A stretch of DNA of 64,000 bases, taken from Pyrenochaeta sp. MPI-SDFR-AT-0127. Its lineage: Eukaryota; Ascomycota; Dothideomycetes; Pleosporales; Cucurbitariaceae. A program made the position numbers and the translations under genes. The stretch is from positions 761,770-825,769 of the forward strand of contig JAGTJM010000010.1 of NCBI GenBank assembly GCA_020747015.1, in the 5' to 3' direction. The stretch's first letter is position 1. Every line of letters starts with the position of its first letter. A model generated the notes under the pieces. The model saw nothing but the letters and a program-made list of their open reading frames with translations. It searched no databases and was not told the DNA's origin. Shown piece after piece: positions 41,969 through 52,700 of the stretch.

Positions 41969-44521
41969 ATGGCAGACACTTCCAGGAAGAGGAAGCAACC
42001 CTCAGATTCGGCCCCAAATGCAAAGCGAGCACGCTTCCCGCAAAGGCCGCAACACCACATTGCTGCAACGCCCACCAAGACCGCGTACCCAAATGGCGAA
42101 GTCAACGTCAAAAACTTCCTCAAGTCACACGAGAATGAGATCAGGGCACTGGAACAAGCCATGGGAGCGGCGAAGAAGGGATTGGCGCGACGAGCTTTCC
42201 AGGATGTTCCTAGAGAATTGAGGAGGCGGACGGCCAGTCATAATCCGCAACGCGTGCCAAAGAGACTAAGGGCCAGGGCACGGCAAGAAGCGAAGGAGGA
42301 TAACACGCCAATAAGTAGAGGAACGAGCGGAGGTGGAACTGGGAAAGGGAAGAGCAAGTTCTTGAGGAAGGAAGGGAGGGAGAAGAGCCGGAAAGACTGG
42401 GAGACGAGGGCAAAGAGGAGGAAAGAGAATAACAATGGCAAGTCTATTCATGGAAAAGACAAGGATGGAGATACACACATGGAGGACGATACAGAGAAGG
42501 CAGCGGTACCCACTGCACAGCAGAAGAGCAAGCGCAGATTCCCAGCCTTAGCCACTCCAGCTACCCCTCCATCGCGATTCCGCCGACGACAGCGAGACAA
42601 AACATGGCTACCCACACATGTATGGCACTCAAAGCGCGCACGCATGACCGATCCAAAGGACCCTCTTTGGAGATTTGCTGTCCCGCTGCAGCCCGGTCTC
42701 AAGGCGTACCGTCTCACGCACCGAGCTATAACTGAGCGTGGCGCTATTGCATGGGATATGAGCTACATGTCTACAATCAGTCTCGAGGGTGCAGAAACTA
42801 GCATTATAGGAATGCTGAGGGGATTACACTTTGCTGCGGAGAGCGTAGAGGACCCATGGCAAGCCAAAGGAAGGGCTTACAAGTGGAGATGCGGCACAAG
42901 AACTTGGGAAGGATGGATCTGCGAAAGAGAGTCGAATCCATTGGTGAAGATTGCTCGAGTCACTGTCATATGGTGTGTACCAGAAGTGAGCAGTACCAAG
43001 AGAAAGGTCTTCATTAGAGTGCATCCAGCTGCGTTTCTGCAACTGTGGAACGAGGTTGTAAGGATTGCGAAAGTCCAGAAGCCAACTGTGACTGTCCAGG
43101 ATCTTCGTTTTGAAATCGGGTCCATCGAGGCAATAGGACCTGCTACGGCGGAAACTCTTTGCTCTGTCCTATCACCGACCATATTGGGGACCTCGCCCGA
43201 CTCTCCCCAGTCTATTTGGCCAACACTTGCCTCCATAACGGACGCCGCTTCGTTGCCAGCGGGGGCATTACTCGCGTTCAATATCTCAGACCCTCGGTTT
43301 CGCGACCCTCCGGCAGCTACTCCAATATCGCAGGATGAACAAACCTTGGACTCTTTGACTGAAACGCTTGCGACATGGCCAATCGACAGGGAACGGACTG
43401 CGTCATCGATCTTCAACACCAATGCCAGATTGACTGCCGCGCGATCTATGCCATCCCAAAAATCTATCAACCGTCGAAAAAGTGTATGCACACTTGGCCA
43501 GATTCCCGAGGCTCGACCGACCGATCCACAGATCCCCATGCTGGTATATGTCTCGCGAGAAACCAAGGCCTGGACTATAATGATTCCATGGAAATGCGTC
43601 ATGCCAGTATGGCGTGGGATCATGCGCTATCCCGTATCGACAGGCGGTGCCCCTAGATTTGGTGGACTTAAGGAGAGGCGTCAAGTAATGTTCGAGCGAT
43701 CAGCGCCACATTTTCCATACGATCACCCTGGCACCGACTCAGGATGGGATTGGGAGCTGCGGGAACGGGAGGCGAGGGAGCATGAGTGGACAAAGCGCCC
43801 AAAGGGGAAAAGGATCGAGTGGTCTACTATTGATCTTGGTGGTGGCAGGAAGGGTGAGATTGGTGATCCTTGGTCCAATGATTGGGAGCGGTTGCTGCCA
43901 GCATCAAAAGAGGCAACAGCAACACCTCAAGACGAGGCAGCAAAGCCCCTCACTCGATTCCGACAACTATCTTCCAGCCATGCATCAGCTCGGCTCGAAG
44001 GGAAAATGCTCTCTACTGACCATGTTGAGGCACCGTATTTGTACACGGTAAAGATCAACATGACTCAACGCGGCACTCCTACTGACTGTGCCCGCATTTA
44101 TCGGCTTCCAGCAAACAATCCAAAGCTACGCAGCAAATGGCTATCTTTGATGCCAGTGCTCGGCTCAAAATGTACTCCAAAAAATCAGCAAAGGCGGCCC
44201 TTGAGCAACGCGCCGGAGCACATACAGCGCAAACAGCTTGCAAGGGATTTGCTGGAGCCATCAAAATTTGTTGAAAGCCCACCGAAAGCCGGAGAAGAGG
44301 ACTATCCGATCGTTCCTGACGAGGATGATCTAATTGGCTTTGTGACAACGGGCAACTATAATCTCGCCGAGGGTATGCCGACTGCTGTTGCCAACCTGGC
44401 TCTGCACAGAGTTGTCGGTGCTGTATCAGGAGAAACTAGTATTCCGAAAGAGTGTCGTGTGTGCATTGTTAGGCAGGCTGGCAGCACTATCGGTAGATTG
44501 GCGACATGGGAGGTGGTTTGA
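41969..44521 (+). CDS. pop1: Pop1, largest protein subunit of RNase P and RNase MRP
   Basis: Nuclear ribonucleoprotein subunit that binds the catalytic RNA for tRNA 5' processing (RNase P) and rRNA processing (MRP). One uninterrupted exon, 850 aa. The N-terminus is basic with an apparent nuclear signal (SRKRKQ). The Pop1 N-terminal domain shows its hallmark at about residues 76-107 (AFQDVPRELRRRTASHNPQR, then VPKRLRARARQE), followed by a Lys/Arg-rich linker and FRRRQRDKTWLPTHVWHSKR. The POPLD domain is at about 523-610 (SRETKAWTIMIPWKCVMPVW, then GGLKERRQVMFERSAPHFPY). The C-terminus includes a glycine-cleavage-T-like beta region ending near the stop. The start 41969 (MADTSRKRKQ) is preferred over the in-frame 41921. 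A long minus-strand frame opposite it is a shadow. Confidence 0.95.
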   Translation: MADTSRKRKQPSDSAPNAKRARFPQRPQHHIAATPTKTAYPNGEVNVKNFLKSHENEIRALEQAMGAAKKGLARRAFQDVPRELRRRTASHNPQRVPKRLRARARQEAKEDNTPISRGTSGGGTGKGKSKFLRKEGREKSRKDWETRAKRRKENNNGKSIHGKDKDGDTHMEDDTEKAAVPTAQQKSKRRFPALATPATPPSRFRRRQRDKTWLPTHVWHSKRARMTDPKDPLWRFAVPLQPGLKAYRLTHRAITERGAIAWDMSYMSTISLEGAETSIIGMLRGLHFAAESVEDPWQAKGRAYKWRCGTRTWEGWICERESNPLVKIARVTVIWCVPEVSSTKRKVFIRVHPAAFLQLWNEVVRIAKVQKPTVTVQDLRFEIGSIEAIGPATAETLCSVLSPTILGTSPDSPQSIWPTLASITDAASLPAGALLAFNISDPRFRDPPAATPISQDEQTLDSLTETLATWPIDRERTASSIFNTNARLTAARSMPSQKSINRRKSVCTLGQIPEARPTDPQIPMLVYVSRETKAWTIMIPWKCVMPVWRGIMRYPVSTGGAPRFGGLKERRQVMFERSAPHFPYDHPGTDSGWDWELREREAREHEWTKRPKGKRIEWSTIDLGGGRKGEIGDPWSNDWERLLPASKEATATPQDEAAKPLTRFRQLSSSHASARLEGKMLSTDHVEAPYLYTVKINMTQRGTPTDCARIYRLPANNPKLRSKWLSLMPVLGSKCTPKNQQRRPLSNAPEHIQRKQLARDLLEPSKFVESPPKAGEEDYPIVPDEDDLIGFVTTGNYNLAEGMPTAVANLALHRVVGAVSGETSIPKECRVCIVRQAGSTIGRLATWEVV

Positions 44522-44827
44522 ATAGTCTATTACATCGAGATACCCCAAAACACGGATGAATTCAACACCCTTTCTATCATCCATGTAACATGTACAGCTA
44601 TTTGAGGACTCTATAGCCCCACACCCAACAGTGGAAACACCACGGAAGTGTGCTATTCGTGCTGTGTGGGGTAGGTTAGTAAGCCTCGCAGGGGTGATGT
44701 GTGGCGCTAAACGGCCCCGAGGCAGGGATACTATCGATATCTCCCGAAATTGCGCTAACGTCTCAGCACATGCGCAGTGCCAACAACCGTCCTTCAGCCC
44801 TGAACGCAATCGTGGAGGGTCAGCAGC
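44522..44827. other. Short intergenic between Pop1 and Sgf11
   Basis: 306 bp between tandem genes; nothing beyond promoter space is seen. Confidence 0.4.
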
Positions 44828-46141
44828 ATGTCTGAGGACCGACCGGCAGGCGACCAGGGCGAAGGCGTCGAGTCTGCCGTCGATTTATCAAGAGACATCC
44901 TGGCAGAACTGGTAGGCTGACCCTGACCCGCCCCCCCGAACCTGAAAGTTGCCATTGCTAAGCTTTAGGGATATGTGTAGACTAGGGATATCCTCGAAGA
45001 CTTGCTGAGCAACATCGTCTTCAGCACCGCTCTCTCATGCCATCGATCGGAAAAACTGCTTCGCATGCAGTCTGCCGCTACGCAAGCCGAGTCCATCGCC
45101 CTTTCAAGCCTCGAACCGCAGTCGCAGAAACAGAACACAAACGGCTCGACCATACCAATTGCTGAGACATCAGCAGCCAAATACGAGAATGGGCGGGTTT
45201 TCTTAAAGGGCAACCCTCTCAAGACAACACCTGAGATAATATGTCCGCACTGCAAGCTCCCCCGGCTGATGCACCCGATCATGGGTAAGGGGATGCAGAA
45301 CCCGGACCTGACAAAGGAGTACTGCATGCTGTATCCGTGGGTGCAAAGGTCAGGGCATGATGTCTATGGCAACCCGTTCCCGACAGACATGGCTAAGAGC
45401 AAGAAGGAGCGTGAGCTCATCAAACAGCAACAGAAGAACGCCGAGAAAGAAAGCGTGGGCACACCAGGTTCACAAGATACAGACATGGCTGGTGGCGACA
45501 CCAAGGAGATCAAGCTAAATACTGGCGGGAAACCAGCGAGCTATATTCCATGGCACACGTGTCCGAACTGCAAGCGCAGCTTGCTCATAACACGCTTTGC
45601 ACAACATCTAGAGAAATGTTTAGGTATCAGCGGGAGACAAAGCTCACGGAATGCGATGGCAAAAATTGCAGGCCAGAACGGGTCAGGCTCGGGCCTCGGC
45701 AACACGCCACTTGGGAGCAGAATGGGCACGCCAGCACCGGGCTCGCAAGACGCCACTTCAGTACCAATGGCGAAGAGCAAATCCAAAGGCATATCTCCCG
45801 TGAAAAAGCTCACCGCTGCCGACGATGATGACGAACTCGGCCTTGACAATGACACCCCCGAGCGTAAGAAGATAAAGAAGAAGAGCTCGTACGTCAAGAA
45901 AGCGGATCGTGACAGATCAAGTATGGGCGGCACGCTGAAAGTCAAGCTGAAGTCGAGTGGCAAGCCGGACTTGGAAAGGAGGCAGAGTGAGCTGAGCGAA
46001 CGAAGTGACGGGAAGAGAGACAGAGATGCCGACGAGGGAGGTGATGGCGCACCTCAGAAAAAGAAGATCAAGCTCAGTCTGGGCAAAGGAGAAAATGGAA
46101 AGGGTAGGGAGAGTACGGAGCCGGCGTCTGCAGCGGACTAA
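44828..46141 (+). CDS. sgf11: Sgf11/ATXN7L3-like subunit of the SAGA deubiquitinase module
   Basis: Sgf11 activates the Ubp8 histone H2B deubiquitinase within SAGA. Exons 44828..44911 and 44981..46141 join in phase 0 over a 69-nt intron (GTAGGC donor, TGCTAAG branch point, TAG acceptor), giving 414 aa. The N-terminal helix (RDILEDLLSNIVFSTALSCH) should bind Sus1/Ubp8. The Sgf11 zinc finger is at Cys222, Cys225, His237 and Cys241, followed by the nucleosome-binding basic stretch GISGRQSSRNAMAK, matching ATXN7L3. A second Cys-rich segment, absent from budding yeast Sgf11, lies at residues 116-143 (CPHCKLPRLMHP to KEYC). The last 150 residues are disordered and Lys/Ser-rich, with several basic runs resembling nuclear signals. 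The family call rests on the zinc finger plus N-terminal helix. Confidence 0.85.
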
Positions 46142-46556
46142 TCGCAAGGGAGCCTTTGAGATGATATGCTTCGCATTGAATCGAAAACGGGTGTAGGTGT
46201 ATTTGTACAACGACAGGGCAGCATCGATAGGCGTTTTGGCATTTGAGGGAAGGGTAATACCACGACATAGGAAGGGCGATTGATTGCATTGATTAGGGGC
46301 GTTCAAGGCTCTCTTTGTTTCTTCCCCATTGCTGCCTACGGCAGTAATTGTGTTTCCATGATTATCTTCTTCTGTACACCACAAATTGCGTAGGGGAACG
46401 AAAAAGTAGATGCATCTTAAATAATTCATGTTTCTTTCAAAGTGAGCCAATTTTCAAACTGCTGATGAGTTAAGGTCGGTTTCACTCTCCGACTCTCCGA
46501 CCCTATCCATGTTTACAGTTTCCTAGGTCAACTCCATGTCCCAATCCGGTGTATTT
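46142..46556. other. 3' flank of Sgf11
   Basis: No gene is seen. It runs from the Sgf11 stop to the tandem repeat and reads AT-rich. Confidence 0.35.
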
Positions 46557-46658
46557 TAGTTGGTTTGTTAGTCTTAGCATAAAATTAGGAATGCTTAGGT
46601 GAAAGTCTAGTTGGTTTGTCAGTCTCAACATAAAATTAGGAATGCTTAGGTAAAAGTC
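46557..46658 (+). repeat. Tandem duplication of a 51-bp tRNA-like unit
   Basis: Two adjacent 51-bp copies (46557..46607 and 46608..46658) begin TAGTTGGTTTGT and differ at only four positions, all transitions (T/C or G/A). The unit resembles the D-arm to variable-loop part of the intact tRNA-Val gene about 170 bp downstream (TAGTTGGTTT, then an AAC-like loop, AGGTxAAAGTC), and the second copy is followed by a string like a tRNA 3' end (CCAAGCCTGGACTGAGCCA). It looks like a duplicated, decayed tRNA gene. Confidence 0.7.
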
Positions 46659-46827
46659 CAAGCCTGGACTGAGCCAATATTTTCACATTGCCAATTCACA
46701 GAACGACCGCGCACAGTGAGCGTCGTATTGATTGTGGCTTGTCAATTGGATGGAACAAAATTATACGAATATTAATTTTACATTTCTATTACATCGCAAT
46801 ACAACACTGTACATTCTATGTATAACT

Positions 46828-46913
46828 GGCTCGGTAGTGTAGTTGGTTTATCACGTCAGTCTAACATTTAGTTAGGTCACTGAAGGTCCCGAGTTCAAGC
46901 CTCGGCTGAGTCA
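46828..46913 (+). tRNA. tRNA-Val (anticodon AAC) with an 11-nt intron
   Basis: Full cloverleaf by eye: acceptor stem 46828-46834 with 46906-46912 (seven pairs, two of them G-U), D-arm 46837-46854, anticodon stem TCAGT/ACTGA, loop CTAACA plus C, T-arm CCGAG/CTCGG with TTCAAGC, discriminator A46913. The anticodon AAC is at 46863-46865. An 11-nt intron (46867-46877) sits one base 3' of the anticodon, the canonical nuclear position. A run of six T follows directly. The internal A and B boxes are recognisable. Confidence 0.92.
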
Positions 46914-48764
46914 ATTTTTTGCTGTTCATGGTTCTTTTTGCTTTTCCAAATTATCATGGTGAGAATTGTGGAGTGACAGATGAGTGGGGGTGGAGACCTT
47001 CCCGCGTTACCTGCATTTTTGATTACACATGCAGCCACTTAACCGACCTCCCCCCCGCCACCTTCAACAGTAATTGTTTACTAATTCGTTCCCTAGCGTC
47101 GAGCATATCGGAGGGAACATTTCCGGTATGTAGTGGACATGATCCTAATTGAACCTAAGTGAAACCTCGTACACGAACATCAAATTTTCACTCATGTTGC
47201 CCTCCGTGTTCACCCACTTGCGCGGCCTTTTAGAGGGCTGCACCCCTCCTAATCGCTGCAGGATGTGGTTTTAGATAACACTAGGGTTTTTTTATGTATA
47301 AAAGAGCGATTTGAAGCTGCTGCATAAGGAAATATGTGTAATGTAGCTTAACTTTGAAGTTTTGAGAGTCGCGCACACGACAGTGCTTGCGCTGAATATG
47401 TTCCACCAAAATTATTTTTTGGGACCACAGAGCTATCGGTCGAACACGTCTGGGATTTGATTGACTTTGAACAACTTCCCAATAGAGCTTCGTACTATTC
47501 AGTATATGGCGGGGGTTTGAGAGCGGGTTTGTTTGTCTACTACGCTGATGGACTTTAGCATGTTTAACAGGGACAGCCACGAACTCTGCGGTAGCTTGAG
47601 GCACATTAGAATTACACCAGTTTGTTACACACACTTCAATTTGGAGATAGCTGTACTGCACGCTGCAGGCACAAGTTTTCTGCTCGACTATTCAGCCAGT
47701 CGATTGGAGAGGCTCCTATCGCGTTACTATGTTGTACGGTTGGGATATCTAGAAGTAAACTTTCGGGGCAATCTGGAAGAGGGCTTGAGTTGCTCGTAGA
47801 GACTTGGCACTGTTACACCTCTCGTTCTGCTACTTAATTTGCCTGGATCATATGGCAACGCTTCTGGTACACCAGAGCCAGGAGTGCTCAGCCGAACACC
47901 AGGTCGATAACTCTCAATAACCTCTGACGTGCAACAAATACTCTCAATGTTCATTATTCATTCTGTTGTTCTTAACACTGACATCAATACTGGGAACTTG
48001 GTGTCACTTTTAGCTTTCTAACCTATACTCTTGGACCCAGTCGAACTTCGACATTGGTCCTGACTTATGTGTAGGACCGAATGATCGACATCATTGTTTA
48101 TTCATACCTCTAGACAATCTTGGAGCAGATTGTTGCGATGCTAGACTGAGAATCTCGTTGTTAGATTCTCATTACTCTAGTATCAGCATCTTGGACATCA
48201 GGATAATAGTCTGTTCCGTTTCCATGACTACCAACTTCAGGGTTCAGACGAAGCTAGAAATGTATGTAAGATTACCAGTGTTGAAGTTACATCGGGCAAC
48301 CATGGTGAATTCAACGGTGTTGATTGGTGCTCTCGAAAAGCTGCATGTTTGTTCAGTGAGTCACAGACTAACACGCGTTTCAAAATTTTGAGGGTCAAGT
48401 CATCCATTCACGCTACGTCCTAGTCTCATGCCCACTTTGTTCATGGCTGACAAACCCCGCATGTTTCTCACTGGACGCCTGATTCCCTTTGTCTCCACCA
48501 TGCATATTGCGCACGTCCCAAATTTCCGCTCTTGGCAGGTGTAAAAGTAGTGCTCCTCTGATCATGTTCCATCTCGACTTTTAGTTCGTATTGCGACATA
48601 TCATGTTCCCATGAATTCTATTAGTGTGGCGTGGCTTGAGTTATGGTCTGGGCATTGCGTTGGTCAGCATATCCTCATTTCCAGACTGAATGGCATTATA
48701 AAGAAGGTACCTGTTGGTGCTTTGGGACTGTTCGTGATATTGAATATATTCCAGCTTTCTGAAC
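46914..48764. other. Gene-poor AT-rich stretch upstream of hydrolase
   Basis: No gene is supported. The frames at 47281-47840 overlap on both strands without recognisable features. Confidence 0.4.
46915..46920 (+). terminator. Polymerase III terminator of tRNA-Val
   Basis: Six consecutive T residues begin two bases after the discriminator base, the expected pol III stop. Confidence 0.85.
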
Positions 48765-49724
48765 ATGGCGGACCTCACTCGCACCACACCTTCAACACGC
48801 TTCTCCTCTTTTGACATTTATACCACAGCCTACAAGCGTATTGGACATAACAACATTGACGTCAGCATCCTGATCCCGAAGACTCTCAAACCAGGCAAAC
48901 ACCCTCTCTTTGTAAAATTCCATGGCGGGGGACTCATTACTGGGGACGCTCTATATCCAGACTGGTTTGCAAACTATCTGGTAAACTTCATACACCGCAC
49001 AAACGCGATTGCTGTATTGCCAAACTACCGACTCGTGCCTGAGCATTCGGGGGACGACATCTTGGAGGATGTAACGGATCTGTGGAAGTGGATCGATGAG
49101 AAGCTCGCTGAATTTATTACACCACTCCAACCATCTATCGAGCTGGATTTCACCAGAGTGCTTGTCGGTGGAGACAGCGCTGGCGGGTGGACGGCTTTGC
49201 ATTCCGTGCTTATGTTACCAGAAGGCAAGATCAAAGCCATGTTGCTGCAGTACCCGATGACAAAACGATTGCCTGATGCGGACCGTCCATTCCCCTTGGG
49301 TGAGTCTGCACCTCCCATATCCTTAATCGACGAGCATATCGCCTCCATCCCGTTTCAAAGTGTCATCTCCTCTGCCATACCTCCGGCTCGTTTTGACCTT
49401 TGCGACGCCCTCGCCGTGCATTATAACCGGTGGGAAGAACGATTCGGAACAGGAAGGCATCTGCATCCGATCAATGCCCTTGAAGAGGCGGATTTCTTTG
49501 TGCCTACGTTGATCTTGCACGGTGCGCAAGACGCCGATGTTTCTCTGGCTGATTGTAAACAATTTGTGGACAAGGTCGGGAAGGTGCTAGGGAGGGAAGC
49601 TCAAAATAGCGTGTCACTGGTCGTGGTAGATGGCGAGCATGGATTTGATAGTGAGTTAGTAGAGAATGATACACTGTGGCTGAAAGAAAAGTTGGAGTGG
49701 ATAGAGCAGATATGGCTCAGCTGA
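48765..49724 (+). CDS. Alpha/beta hydrolase (HSL-like, fold-3) esterase
   Basis: Probable carboxylesterase or lipase-like enzyme; substrate unknown. One exon, 319 aa, no signal peptide, so probably cytosolic. The oxyanion motif HGGG is at residues 53-56 (FHGGGLITGD), the nucleophile elbow GGDSAGG has Ser138, the likely acid is Asp256 or Asp258 (HGAQDADV), and the catalytic His292 is in GEHGFD. PNYRLVPEH (about 86-94) is characteristic of the hormone-sensitive-lipase group. The catalytic set is complete. Between two long gene-poor stretches, it has no functional partner nearby. The start ATG is in a good context (GAAC before ATG). Confidence 0.9.
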   Translation: MADLTRTTPSTRFSSFDIYTTAYKRIGHNNIDVSILIPKTLKPGKHPLFVKFHGGGLITGDALYPDWFANYLVNFIHRTNAIAVLPNYRLVPEHSGDDILEDVTDLWKWIDEKLAEFITPLQPSIELDFTRVLVGGDSAGGWTALHSVLMLPEGKIKAMLLQYPMTKRLPDADRPFPLGESAPPISLIDEHIASIPFQSVISSAIPPARFDLCDALAVHYNRWEERFGTGRHLHPINALEEADFFVPTLILHGAQDADVSLADCKQFVDKVGKVLGREAQNSVSLVVVDGEHGFDSELVENDTLWLKEKLEWIEQIWLS

Positions 49725-52700
49725 AAAGGGAAAGTGCGACTGCTGCAGAACCTGGACGGGATTTTGTACACTGCTGCGATCTAAACGTCTGTTTCCAATT
49801 CAGAAACCTAGTTGAATATGAGATCCAGAATCAATCACTAGTACCTCTAGCTACAGTTGACAGATTTTTCACTTGGTTTTGGCTTCTCTTGTTCTCAGGT
49901 CGGGTAAAATTGCCAGTTCTTGATCATCGTGAGCGTTACGAAATAATTATCACATTTCTCAATATATTGAGCTGATGAGTAAAGTAAACACAAGGCATGG
50001 TGAAATGATGCGAGCCAGATTTCGAGGGAGAACGATGCTGGTGAAGAAGAGTCTTTACAACCAACCAGCTTGATCACCTCTCGAACCTCCCGTATACAAC
50101 AGAGAGCATGTGATTAGCCATTCAGCCTGCCCACGCAATGCCCATATCATGAGCCAGGCCACTACACTTGCTGAAGGATTAAGCATTGGCTGTAATCGAG
50201 ATAGATCAGAAGAAAAGGAACAGTGGCATTTCGGTGCCGAGAGTAAACTTGCGACATGCATTCCAAGTCATTCTGCTATTTTGGGTTAGCCCGAACTTCT
50301 GGAAAGAGTGCTCGGTGAAAGTGCTGGACTTTGATAAGGCTGTGCAAATACAATCGTTACGCCTCATGATCTGCTTGACCCACAAAAGCAAAGTGCACCT
50401 GTTGTATGTTTGAAAGCACTAACCAGAAGTATGATTGGTTAGCGGGCCGAACGGTGATCACTTTCTTGGGAGCGTCTGATCGCAAGAATACTCAACACCA
50501 AGCAACAAATGTACAGCATTTAAAGGAATATCCGCATACATGGATCCGCGACTGGTGGCTTCGAAACGCATGAGTAAACGCCGCACTAGCCATGCCGATG
50601 TAAGCCCCGCAGGCAAGATTAATTGCTTTTTTGGGCTTGTCTTGATGAAGACGACCCGCAGCCGGCGCGATTATTCATGCAGCCTGTTTCGACGTCGGGG
50701 AGAACATCCCGGAAGCAGGACTGATGTGGTCCACCTTGGTCACACCGAGATCGCTTCCCCGGTCCACCCCGCACCCCCCATAGTTGGCGAGTGTCGCAAC
50801 CACACGTCGCACAAGAACGATGTTTTTGGATACCCGTGGATCTCACCTTATTGACGATGGTGGTACAACAGCGACGTAAAGTGAGGGCGGAGAAAACTGT
50901 GTCTCAGTTGGAATGCGGATGGTCACAGCGCATCATGCGTCTACCCGTCCTGTGGGCAAAGTAGCGAGTCACCTCGTTGCATGCATGTCTGTTGCCTGGA
51001 CAATTGAGGGTCCGCTAGAGACCACAGGCTTTCGTGAAGCTTGTACCCTTCGAGGAGAATCGCGGCTGTTGATCAGTCAGACCGTAGACAGCTCATCGAA
51101 GCGTCATGCGCGATCTGTAAGCCAACAGTGCTCCCAACCACGGATCCAGTCAACAGACACCCACGCGGGGTCCTTCGATCGGTCGCATTAGCGACCTGCA
51201 GGCCCTCCCGGAAATGCCGCAGAAGGGCAAGAGCATGATCCAGATGTTGGGCGTGAGACGAAACGGTTACTGCAGTTTATACATGACGACTTTGTCTGTT
51301 CCCGGAGTACTGCATAGTGCCCAGCCAGTCGTAGATTGACCGCGCAGCATGCAGGTGAGCATAAGCATTCAAGCGCCGCGTAACGTTCGGATATATCAGT
51401 TATGAAGATCTAACGAGGGGCAGCCGGATAGTAGGGGTGTACTCATGGACTACCAGTCTGCTGGAAAGAGCAACGCTGGCTAAATAGGCGACTTGAGGAC
51501 GGCTGTGCGCCAATATGTGGGCATGCAGGTCGCAGCCAGAGGATTATTGATAGACGATGATCCTCGTGTTCGAGACTGGCTGGTGTGGGCGCGGTTTGCT
51601 GGTGTGAATCGGATACGAGCCCTGGTAACACAACAAGCAGCGGCACGGGAATTCATGTCAGGCAGCAGCTTACTGGCGAAGGAATGTGGTGTGCGTGTTG
51701 GAGTTATGAACGATAATAGAAGCCCCCAAAACGCCCCAGGCGGGCGGCGTCTCCCTTTCCCCAGATGCTGCCAAGACAACGCTCCTGCCGCGATACACCC
51801 GACGGGGCCTGTATGTGCATGTGATGCGTTCTATCTCATACATATTTGGGAAACAGTGCGGAAGACAGTCGGCTTATTTCTCTGCCATCTACTGTGACGC
51901 CTTATTGGGGGGTCACAATTCATGAAATGTGCAAAGAGAATCTGAGCAGGTTATGCATCATCCCACGCTCTCGGGCATAAAGACGATTCAGCGGGTAGAC
52001 GGGATTGATGCAAATGCGGGCCTTGACGTGCTCGAAATACACTTGCACGTTGAAACGACCTGTTGGCGTGTTTCGGCATCATGCGCGCTGCCGTTGATAT
52101 GCAAACCGGGCCCTGTCAGCAAAGCATCAACAAGCGAATCTGAGCGACATGCAATACTAGCAGCACGATTCGGTGAAGTTCAACAACCAAAGATACTTTT
52201 GTTCGAAAAGGAGCGAAATATTAACTTTCCCCGGTCACTGGACCTTCCGCTTTGGTGATGCACAAGTCTCTTTCGGCCAGGTTCGCTTGCCGGCACGGCT
52301 GGCTGTGATGACGCGCAGGCCTCCCCTGGGTCCACATTCTGTGGCGGTGGACCTTTGGTTTCACGTGGTGCAGGTGGCTGCGGTTCTGCGGTACCAGAAG
52401 ACCCCGGCACGCCCAGACTCTATGTGGCTTTTTCTAGCGGCGGCTGGATGTTCTTTTTCAGTCACGCTTCTCCGTGGAAAGCCACGTCCCGAAAGGGTAT
52501 CGACAGATGCGCCTCTGGTCACATCCACCCACGGCGGGCTGCAGAGGTGCCAAGAAGGCTCCATGTAATCAGCGCTCGAGTGCGCGGTGGCAGACACCAA
52601 GGGCCAGGTACGTTGCTCTCCGCTGCAGGCTGGGGCAGTACAGTCCCGGCTGCGTGCTAACGCGCCAGCAAATGACGGGCTCTTGTCATATTGCAGGCTG

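Noticed and set aside
42877..43623. Minus-strand open frame (248 codons) opposite Pop1
   Set aside because: It is the antisense shadow of the Pop1 coding frame.
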